From Haloarculaceae archaeon H-GB1-1 (GTDB taxonomy: Archaea > Halobacteriota > Halobacteria > Halobacteriales > Haloarculaceae), in assembly GCA_029688825.1 (NCBI GenBank), contig JARUKX010000012.1, forward strand, positions 1-64,000: 64,000 bases of DNA, in the 5' to 3' direction. The notes below the pieces were generated by a model that was given only the letters and a program-made list of their open reading frames with translations, had not been told where the DNA came from and did not search any database. The number at the start of each line of letters is the position of its first letter. Position 1 is the stretch's first letter. The position numbers and the translations under genes were made by a program. This document shows positions 43,726 through 50,551 of this stretch, one piece after another.

Positions 43726-45363
43726 TCAGTCGACGAGGTTCCCGAAGTCGATGATCGCCTCGTCCGGGCCCGCGACGATGACGTCGTCGCCATCCTCGAA
43801 GCGGAACGACGGGTCGAAGTCCGTGACGACGGACCCGTTGCGTTCGATGGCGAGGATCGTACAGCCCGTCCGTGCGCGCACGTCGGCGTCGGCGATGCTC
43901 CGGCCGACGAGGTCGCCGGCGTCCATCCGCACCACCTCTATCTGCTGGTCGTAGGAGAGCACGTCCTCGTCGAGGATGGTCGAGGCGAGCATCCGGCCGC
44001 TCACGGTCCCGAGCGCGAGCACGTAGTCGGCACCCGCACGATAGAGCCGCTGAACGCTGTCTATCTCGTTGGCACGCGCGATGATCTCGATGTCCGGGTC
44101 CATCTGGCGGAGAACGAGCGTCGCGAAGATGGCCGCTGTGTCGTCGGAAAGCGCGAGGATGACCGTCGAGACGTCCTCGATACCGAGTTCCTCGAACGTG
44201 GACTTCTCGGTGACGTCACCGACGACGTCGACGCCCGGTCGCTCGACGATGTCGACGGCCCGACAGTCGATGCCCGCTTTCGTCACGACCTTCTTGACGG
44301 TCGACCCGACCTCCCCGTACCCGCAGACGGTGACCGGGCCGTGTCGCCGGTCGCGCCGCTCGGTGCGCGTGAGTTGCTTGAGGTGTTCGACCTGCGCTTC
44401 GTGCCCGGCGACCAGCAGGACGGTCCGCTCGTCGATGACGTCGTCGGGCGACGGCGGCATGACGAATTCGCCGCGGAACCACGCCCCGATGACGTTCGCG
44501 CCGGTCTGCTCTCGCAGCCCACTGTCGGCGAGTTTCACGTCGACGAGTTCGCTGCCGGGCTGGACCGGGAGCTCGACGATCTCGAAGTCCGCACCGATCT
44601 CGATGCCGTCGCCGACGTCGGCCGAGACGCTCGTCGTGATCTTGTTCGCCAGACTCTCGCCGACGAGCTGGCGCGGCAGGAGGACCTGGTCGATACCCGC
44701 GTATCGGTGGTACTCCGCGAAGTCTGGGTCCTCGACGAAGGAGATGACCCGGGGCCCGTTCTCGCTGTCAACCACTTCTTCGATAGCCAGCCCGACGCTA
44801 GCGTTAGCCTCGTCGTCGACGTCAACGACAACGCTCCGCGCGAACGTGATGTCGGCGTTCACCAGCGTTCGCGTCGATTCCGGGTCGCCGTGGATGACGT
44901 CGATGCCGTCGTCGTACAGGTCCGTCGCCGTTTCGCGGTCCGATTCGACGACCACGTACGGGATTTCGGACTGGTCCAGTTCCTCGATGAGCATCTCGAT
45001 ACGCGGCGTGTACGAACAGATGACGACGTGGTCGGCGAGCCCCTGGACCGCGGTCGGCGGCGTCGTCGACAGGCCCTGTTCGATCCACGGGACGACGAAC
45101 AGCGGGAGGGCCATGAAGATGAAGATGACGCCCGTGAACTGCATGACGACCATCAGGCCGATCATCTGGGGCGAGTCCCAGACCGCGTCCTCGCCGTAGC
45201 CCGTGGTCGTGAACGTCTCGACGACGACGAGCAAGGACTCGCTCAGCGAGCGCGGTTGCCCCTCGAACATCGCCATTCCCCATGAGTACAGCAGCGTGTA
45301 GAGTCCGATGACGCCGATGAAGGCCGCGAGATAGCCGACGAATCGTCGCCGTCGCCATTGCAT
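43726..45363 (-). CDS. K+ channel/TrkA protein, two RCK domains
   Basis: A 545-residue protein. Two helices (about residues 8-30 and 70-92) flank a pore with selectivity filter TTTGYGED (residues 52-59). Then two tandem TrkA-N/TrkA-C (RCK) sets: the first starts 'DHVVICSYTPRIE' and the second 'GPVTVCGYGEVGST' (Rossmann fold, NAD or nucleotide). The filter and gating domains are those of a ligand-gated potassium channel like MthK but with a tandem RCK in one chain. K+ control is central in salt-in haloarchaea. Confidence 0.88.
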   Translation of the reverse strand: MQWRRRRFVGYLAAFIGVIGLYTLLYSWGMAMFEGQPRSLSESLLVVVETFTTTGYGEDAVWDSPQMIGLMVVMQFTGVIFIFMALPLFVVPWIEQGLSTTPPTAVQGLADHVVICSYTPRIEMLIEELDQSEIPYVVVESDRETATDLYDDGIDVIHGDPESTRTLVNADITFARSVVVDVDDEANASVGLAIEEVVDSENGPRVISFVEDPDFAEYHRYAGIDQVLLPRQLVGESLANKITTSVSADVGDGIEIGADFEIVELPVQPGSELVDVKLADSGLREQTGANVIGAWFRGEFVMPPSPDDVIDERTVLLVAGHEAQVEHLKQLTRTERRDRRHGPVTVCGYGEVGSTVKKVVTKAGIDCRAVDIVERPGVDVVGDVTEKSTFEELGIEDVSTVILALSDDTAAIFATLVLRQMDPDIEIIARANEIDSVQRLYRAGADYVLALGTVSGRMLASTILDEDVLSYDQQIEVVRMDAGDLVGRSIADADVRARTGCTILAIERNGSVVTDFDPSFRFEDGDDVIVAGPDEAIIDFGNLVD

Positions 45364-45457
45364 GTCCCTCCCTGTCGGCCGGACCTGCTAAAACCGTTCG
45401 GCCGAGACCGGCACACGCGTGGGAAACGTATACCAGATTCGAGTACTACGGTAGCGT

Positions 45458-45691
45458 ATGGCGCGAGAGATAACTCACGAAGCCAACGGGCCGCGAATCG
45501 TCGACGAAGACGACATCGGCGAGAAGGGAGACATCGCGATCTGCATGTGCGGTCTCTCGGCGGACTACCCGTTCTGTGACGGGTCCCACCGTGCCACGAC
45601 CGACGAGGGCGACGACCTCTACAAGTACGAGGGAGACGACGACGAGAATCCCCGACACGTCGTCGAAGAGATCGTCTTCGAGGACGAGTAA
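45458..45691 (+). CDS. CDGSH iron-sulfur protein
   Basis: A 77-residue acidic protein. The 2Fe-2S site is complete: Cys-X-Cys in 'ICMCGLS', and Cys-Asp-Gly-Ser-His in 'YPFCDGSHRA'. The ligands are three Cys and one His, as in mitoNEET. Likely a small electron or cluster carrier in the cytoplasm. TATA-like sequence (ACGTATACC, near 45427) is about 30 bp before the ATG. It is divergent from the K+ channel gene. Confidence 0.9.
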   Translation: MAREITHEANGPRIVDEDDIGEKGDIAICMCGLSADYPFCDGSHRATTDEGDDLYKYEGDDDENPRHVVEEIVFEDE

Positions 45692-45717
45692 TCCCACTAC
45701 CACGGTTGATAGTCGGA

Positions 45718-45733
45718 GGTAAGTTATTTTACC
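45718..45733. promoter_or_regulatory. TATA region with inverted repeat before kinase gene
   Basis: GGTAA-GTTATT-TTACC holds a TATA-like centre and 5-bp arms. It is about 85 bp before the kinase ATG at 45818, so the message would have a leader of about 60 nt, or another promoter exists nearer. Confidence 0.3.
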
Positions 45734-45817
45734 CGGTGGCGTAGAGTTCCTACCACGAAACCACGGGCGGGACCGAGGGAGCTCGGTACCGGAGAGTGCG
45801 CTCGACACAGGGACACG

Positions 45818-47200
45818 ATGACAGATATCGACTCTACGCAGGTTCGGACGCTCGTCGTCGACGACAGCGATTTCTTCGCGGAGATGACGGCCGAAACGCT
45901 CGCCAACGAACACGGGATGGATGCCGTCGCCAGAAACAGCGGCTCGGAGGGGCTGAAACTGCTGTCCGAGCAGGAGTTCGACTGCATCGTCAGCGACTAC
46001 GAGATGCCCGGCATGAACGGCCTCGAATTTCTCAGGGCCGTCCGTCGGAAGTTCTCGGACATCCCGTTCATCCTCTTGACCGGCCGCGGCGACGAGGAGA
46101 TCGCGAGCGAGGCCATCGCCGCCGGCGTCGCGGACTACCTGATGAAGCTGAAAGTCGTCGAGGATCGCGAGTACGAACGGCTCGCCAACCGCATCAGGAG
46201 CGTCGTCGCCCAGCGCCGCGCCCAGCAGAAGTACGAGCTACTGGTCAACAACTCTCCCGACGTCATCGCACACATCAGCCACGACGGGACGATCGCCGCA
46301 GCGAATCCGGCGATGGCGGACCTTCTCGACCGGGACCGACCGGATCTCGTCGACGAGGACGTCACGGACGTCATGGACGCGTCCGTCGCCGAGATGCGAC
46401 TGGAGAAGGGGCGCGAGGCCATCGAGAGCGGCGACCTGACGAGCAACGAAGACGCCTACGGGGGACGGTTCTTCCACAACATCTTCGTCCCCGTCGACCT
46501 CTGGAGCGACCGGAACACGTTCCAGATGATTTCCCGGGACATCACGGAGCGCAAAGAGCGCGAACGCGAACTGCGTCGGCAGAACGAGCGCCTCGAGAAG
46601 TTCGCGAGCGTCGTCAGCCACGACGTCCGGAACCCGTTGAACGTCGCCCGGAGCTCGCTCGAACTGATGAACTCCGAACTCGAGGGCAGCGACCACACGG
46701 AGCGCATCGACAGGGCGCTGGCGCGCATCGAGAACATCATCGAGGACGTACTGACGCTCGCGCGCCAGGGACAGACGGTCCACGAACCGTCGACGGTCGA
46801 ACTCGACCGGATGGTCACCGACGCCTGGTCGTACGTCGACTCGCCGTCCGCAAGCCTCGAAGCGGACGTCGAGGGACGAATCAAGGCCGACCCCAGTCGC
46901 CTGCAGGAACTGTTCGGCAACCTCTTTCGCAACGCCATCGACCACGGCGAGGAGACGGTGACCATCACGGTCGCGAACACTGAGGGGGGCTTCTACGTCG
47001 CGGACGACGGGCCGGGCATCCCCGACGACGTCCGCGACGACGTCTTCGAGATGGGCTATACGACGGCCGAAACAGGGACCGGGCTCGGCCTCTCCATCGT
47101 CCAGCAGATCGCGGAGGCCCACGGCTGGACCATCGACGTCGAGGAGGCCCCGAACGGCGGCGCGCAGTTCACCGTTCGCGGCGTCGAGGTACTCGACTGA
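45818..47200 (+). CDS. Hybrid sensor kinase REC-PAS-HisKA-HATPase
   Basis: A 460-residue soluble kinase: receiver domain (residues about 8-125; phospho-Asp in 'IVSDYEMPGMNG'), a PAS domain (about 145-250), HisKA with the phospho-His in 'ASVVSHDVRNPLNVA' (about residue 267), and HATPase ('LFGNLFRNAIDHGE', 'VADDGPGIPDD', 'GTGLGLSIVQQIAEAHGW'). It is a shorter relative of the kinase at 26733: both start with REC and share the NERL-x-x-FASVVSHD-x-RNPLNV pattern. The HAD gene 8 bp downstream may be in the same transcript. Confidence 0.9.
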   Translation: MTDIDSTQVRTLVVDDSDFFAEMTAETLANEHGMDAVARNSGSEGLKLLSEQEFDCIVSDYEMPGMNGLEFLRAVRRKFSDIPFILLTGRGDEEIASEAIAAGVADYLMKLKVVEDREYERLANRIRSVVAQRRAQQKYELLVNNSPDVIAHISHDGTIAAANPAMADLLDRDRPDLVDEDVTDVMDASVAEMRLEKGREAIESGDLTSNEDAYGGRFFHNIFVPVDLWSDRNTFQMISRDITERKERERELRRQNERLEKFASVVSHDVRNPLNVARSSLELMNSELEGSDHTERIDRALARIENIIEDVLTLARQGQTVHEPSTVELDRMVTDAWSYVDSPSASLEADVEGRIKADPSRLQELFGNLFRNAIDHGEETVTITVANTEGGFYVADDGPGIPDDVRDDVFEMGYTTAETGTGLGLSIVQQIAEAHGWTIDVEEAPNGGAQFTVRGVEVLD

Positions 47201-47208
47201 CTCCTTCG

Positions 47209-47985
47209 ATGACCGTCGCCGCAGCCATCGTCGACCTCGACGGAACGGTGTATCGCGGATCCGCTCCGATTCCCAACGCCGCTGCGGGCGTCCGCGCACT
47301 CCGTGCGGCCGGCGTCGACGTCCTGTTCTTCTCGAACAACCCGACGAGGCCCGTGTCGGCGTACGTCGAGAAGCTGGAGAGAATGGGTATCGAGACCACC
47401 GCCGAAGAAATTCTGACATCGGGCGTCATCACGACGTCGTACCTCCGGGAGCGACACGCGGCCGACGACCTGTTCGTGGTCGGGACCGAAGGACTCAGAA
47501 CCCAGTTCCGGACGGCGGGCCTGTCGGTCGTCGAGAACGCCGGACTGGCGGACGTGCTCGTCGGCTCGTGGGACCCGTCGTTCGACTACGAGACGATGGC
47601 CGCCGTCCTGTCCGGGTTCGACGACGAGTTCGCGTTCGTGGGGACCGACCCCGACCGGACCTTCCCGCACGAAGACGGGACGATGCGGCCCGGGTCGGGT
47701 GCGATCATCAACGCACTCGCGGGCGTCCTCGACGCCGAACCCGACGCCGTCCTCGGCAAGCCGGCGTCAGGAGCAGTCGACGCCGCGCTGGACCGACTCG
47801 ACGTTCCGCCCAGCGACTGCCTCGTCGTCGGCGACCGTCTCGACACGGACGTCGAGCTGGGCCAGCGAGCGGGGATGACGACGGCGCTGGTGACGACCGG
47901 GGTGACAGACGCCGAGGCGGCAGCCACAGCCGACGCACCGGATTACGTTCTCGACGACCTCGGGGATGTCACGAGGCTACTCTGA
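47209..47985 (+). CDS. HAD-IIA phosphatase (NagD/PGP-like)
   Basis: A 258-residue HAD-superfamily phosphatase with a type IIA cap. Motif I is 'VDLDGTVYRGS' (Asp nucleophile and Asp acid), motif II 'FFSNNPTRP', Lys in 'VLGKPASG', and motif IV 'VVGDRLDTDVELG'. NagD-type enzymes remove phosphate from nucleotides or sugar phosphates such as glycerol 1-phosphate. Its last 9 bases overlap the convergent PQQ-like dehydrogenase gene. It lies 8 bp after a sensor kinase gene. Confidence 0.87.
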   Translation: MTVAAAIVDLDGTVYRGSAPIPNAAAGVRALRAAGVDVLFFSNNPTRPVSAYVEKLERMGIETTAEEILTSGVITTSYLRERHAADDLFVVGTEGLRTQFRTAGLSVVENAGLADVLVGSWDPSFDYETMAAVLSGFDDEFAFVGTDPDRTFPHEDGTMRPGSGAIINALAGVLDAEPDAVLGKPASGAVDAALDRLDVPPSDCLVVGDRLDTDVELGQRAGMTTALVTTGVTDAEAAATADAPDYVLDDLGDVTRLL

Positions 47986-49329
47986 GGAAGTCAGGCGGAA
48001 CACCGCTCCGCTGGACCCCGAGACGCCGCCCTGGTTCGACGTGCAGACGTACAGTTCGCCGTCCGCGTCCTGTCCGAACGAGAGGACGAACTGGCCGACG
48101 TCACCGCGGACCGGGACCTCGCGAATGGGCCACAGTCCCTCGTCGGGCTCCCGAGCCACGAATAGCGACCCGTTGGCCCGCCAGTCGGCGAAGACGTATC
48201 GGTTCCGCAGGGCCGGTATCGCCGTGCCGTTGTAGAGGTAGCCACCGATGACCGAGATTCCGGTGGGCCCGTCGCCGCTGTGTGGATACTCCATCGCCGG
48301 CGGTCGGAGGGGGTTCCCGTCGGGCGTCTCGTCGGGGCACTCGTTCGCGCGGAAGCAGTGGCTCCCCTCGCGGACGTTCCACCCGTAGTTGCCGCCTTGC
48401 TCGACGATGTCGACCTCCTCCCACTCGCTCTGCCCGACGTCGGCGACGAACAGCCGTCCGTCGGGACCGAACGACAGCCGCCAGGGGTTGCGGAAACCCC
48501 AGGCGTAGTGCTCGGGGAGGCCGTCGGTCCCGACCAGCGGGTTGTCCTCGGGGACGGCGTACGCCTTCCCGTCGTCTCTCCCGTCGACGTCGATTCGGAG
48601 GACGCTGCCCAGCAGGTTCCGCGTCACGTCCTGCCCGTTGCCGCCGGCGTTTCCCTCGTACCAGTCCTCGACGTGGCCGGTTCCCTGGTCGCCACCGGCT
48701 CCGCCGTCGCCAACGCCGACGTAGAGGTAGCCGTCGGGGCCGAACGCGACCGACCCGGCGTTGTGGTTCGACTGCGGCTGGGGGATGGTCAGTACGACGC
48801 GCTCGGTCGCCCGGTCGACGGTCCGCGCGTTCGGGTCGGCGGTGAACTCCGAGAGCACGAACGTGTGCGAGTAGTCGGTCGGCGTTCCCGGACGCGAGCG
48901 GGAGCTGTACCGGACGAACAGGCGTCCGTTCTCGGCGAAATCGGGGTGGAGAGCCAACCCCAGCAACCCTCGTTCGCTGAAACCACTGACGTCGACGACG
49001 CGGTCCCGAAGATCGAGATACGGGTCGTCGGCCACGCCGTCGTCGTCGAGCAGGTGGACGACGCCGACCTGGTCGACCACGAAGCGCCGCGATTCGTCGG
49101 GCATCTCCAACCCGACGGGTGAGGTGAATCCTTCGCCGAGCCGCTCGACGCCCAGCGCCGAAATCGGTGACGTCGGTTCGGGCGATTGCTGGCCGGTCTC
49201 CGTGGTCGGCGACTCGGTTCCCTGTTCGGCGTCCGACTGCGCTTGCTGCGTACAGCCTGCAAGCCCGACGCTTGCGAAGGAGAGGCCACGCACGACGAAT
49301 CGCCGTCGCGTGGTGGGCGGTGGGTCCAT
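47977..49329 (-). CDS. PQQ-dependent sugar dehydrogenase-like lipoprotein (GSDH)
   Basis: A 450-residue exported protein. Tat lipoprotein signal: TRRRFVVRGLSFAS and LAGC. Then a six-bladed beta-propeller of the GSDH/HHIP-like type: 'VEGFTSPVGLEMP'-like opening, 'GLLGLALHPDFAENGRLFVRYS' and 'LYVGVGDGGAGGDQGTGH', 'WGFRNPWRLSFGPDGRLFVADVGQ', and 'GGNYGWNVREG'. It should oxidise aldose sugars with PQQ; whether haloarchaea make PQQ is unclear, so another role is possible. The promoter faces the operator palindrome at 49387. Confidence 0.82.
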   Translation of the reverse strand: MDPPPTTRRRFVVRGLSFASVGLAGCTQQAQSDAEQGTESPTTETGQQSPEPTSPISALGVERLGEGFTSPVGLEMPDESRRFVVDQVGVVHLLDDDGVADDPYLDLRDRVVDVSGFSERGLLGLALHPDFAENGRLFVRYSSRSRPGTPTDYSHTFVLSEFTADPNARTVDRATERVVLTIPQPQSNHNAGSVAFGPDGYLYVGVGDGGAGGDQGTGHVEDWYEGNAGGNGQDVTRNLLGSVLRIDVDGRDDGKAYAVPEDNPLVGTDGLPEHYAWGFRNPWRLSFGPDGRLFVADVGQSEWEEVDIVEQGGNYGWNVREGSHCFRANECPDETPDGNPLRPPAMEYPHSGDGPTGISVIGGYLYNGTAIPALRNRYVFADWRANGSLFVAREPDEGLWPIREVPVRGDVGQFVLSFGQDADGELYVCTSNQGGVSGSSGAVFRLTSSE

Positions 49330-49386
49330 AGTGTGGCTTTGGGCTCCTGGGAGGTGAACGTTGGTCTCCCCTATAAACTCTAAACT

Positions 49387-49403
49387 TGGGCAAAGTTTGC
49401 CCA
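49387..49403. promoter_or_regulatory. Perfect 17-bp palindrome, probable operator
   Basis: TGGGCAAA-G-TTTGCCCA is a perfect inverted repeat. It lies between two divergent genes: the sugar dehydrogenase-like lipoprotein (start 49329) and the MTH865-like gene (start 49445). It sits just upstream of the TATA box of the latter and next to a CTATAAAC element facing the former. This is where a homodimeric regulator could control both. I cannot name the regulator. Confidence 0.55.
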
Positions 49404-49411
49404 TCTCGAAC

Positions 49412-49419
49412 GTTTTTTG
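49412..49419 (+). promoter_or_regulatory. TATA-like box of MTH865-like gene
   Basis: GTTTTTTG lies 26-33 bp before the ATG at 49445, and 9 bp after the palindrome at 49387-49403. Confidence 0.35.
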
Positions 49420-49444
49420 TGTCGGCCGTGAGAAGCTGCCCACC

Positions 49445-49696
49445 ATGGCCGACAGAAGCGAACTCCACCAGCAGATGACCGAGGCGTTCGAAGGCGCAGA
49501 CTATCCCGTTTCCAGTCCGATGGACCTCGTGCCGGCGCTCCCCGACGGTCCGTCGACGAAGTTCGAATCCGGCGACTTCTCGATGACTGCGATGGAACTC
49601 AACACCAAGATCAGCGGCGGCGACTTCCCGTACGACGACGTCGAATCGCTCGTCGACGACCTCCTCGACGAGCTCGAAGCGAAGGACTTCCTGTAG
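49445..49696 (+). CDS. MTH865 family protein
   Basis: An 83-residue small protein that fits the archaeal MTH865 family (helical, EF-hand-like fold seen in one structure). Seen: 'LHQQMTEAFEGADYPVSSPMDLVPALP' and 'ELNTKISGGDFPYDDVESLVDDLL'. Function unknown. The message is probably leaderless. The palindrome 40 bp upstream suggests regulated expression shared with the divergent sugar dehydrogenase-like gene. Confidence 0.78.
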   Translation: MADRSELHQQMTEAFEGADYPVSSPMDLVPALPDGPSTKFESGDFSMTAMELNTKISGGDFPYDDVESLVDDLLDELEAKDFL

Positions 49697-49797
49697 GCTG
49701 CGGCGCTTCGTCGCCGATATCGAGAGATACATACCGATATTGAGTGGCATCGAGGAAAATTATAAACGGTATCTTAGGTCGTAGTCGGATTCGAGGT

Positions 49798-50541
49798 ATG
49801 AGCAAGCGAGACGATGGCACGTCCGACGGTTCGAAGGGGGACGTCTCCCTTCGGTTCAGTGAGACAGTCGAGGCCCACCACGAACGGATCGACGTCGACG
49901 AGTGGGACCGAACCTACGTCGTCGGCGACGTCCACGGGTGTCCCCACACGCTCGACCGCCTCCTTGAGGAGATCGACCCGTCGGACAACGATCTCGTCCT
50001 GTTCGTCGGCGACCTGGTTCGGAAGGGACCGGACAGCCACGCCGTCGTCGAGACGGTCCGCGAGCGCGACAACTTTTCGGCCGTCCGCGGCAACAACGAG
50101 CAGAAGATCATCGACGGCCGGAAGACCGTCGACGAACTGACCGACGCCGACCGCGAGTACATCGAGTCGCTCCCGGTCGTCATCTCCTGGGACGACGGGA
50201 TGGTCGTCCACGGCGGCATCGACGTGCGCAAACCCCTCTCGGAACACACCGTCGGGGAACTGTTGAACATGCGCTCGCTCGCTCCCGAGGGCGGGTACGA
50301 GCGCCCCTTCTGGTTCGAACAGCAGCACGAACACCCGCGCGTGTTTTTCGGGCACACCGTCATGGCTCGGCCCTTCGCCACGGACAGCGCGGTCGGCCTC
50401 GACACCGGTGCCGTCTACGGCGGAAAGCTAACCGCGTACGACTGTCTCGGCGATGAGTTCATCTCCGTCGACCCAGTCGAGAACTACGAATCCCGCAGTG
50501 ACGATTCCATCGTCACGCCGAACGTCCCCGTTCGCTGCTGA
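49798..50541 (+). CDS. Metallophosphoesterase (PrpA/ApaH-like)
   Basis: A 247-residue calcineurin-type phosphoesterase. Metal-binding motifs: 'YVVGDVHGCPHTLDRLL' (Asp-X-His), 'VLFVGDLVRKGPDS' (Gly-Asp), 'AVRGNNEQKI' (Gly-Asn-Asn in place of Gly-Asn-His) and His in 'GMVVHGGID' and 'FFGHTVMARP'. These belong to serine/threonine protein phosphatases or Ap4A hydrolases. GNN replaces the usual GNH(E), which removes the His that helps push out the leaving group, so the rate or substrate may differ. It is 10 bp upstream of ppk and may share its transcript. TATA-like ATTATAAA lies near 49759. Confidence 0.82.
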   Translation: MSKRDDGTSDGSKGDVSLRFSETVEAHHERIDVDEWDRTYVVGDVHGCPHTLDRLLEEIDPSDNDLVLFVGDLVRKGPDSHAVVETVRERDNFSAVRGNNEQKIIDGRKTVDELTDADREYIESLPVVISWDDGMVVHGGIDVRKPLSEHTVGELLNMRSLAPEGGYERPFWFEQQHEHPRVFFGHTVMARPFATDSAVGLDTGAVYGGKLTAYDCLGDEFISVDPVENYESRSDDSIVTPNVPVRC

Positions 50542-50551
50542 CGTGCCGTCA

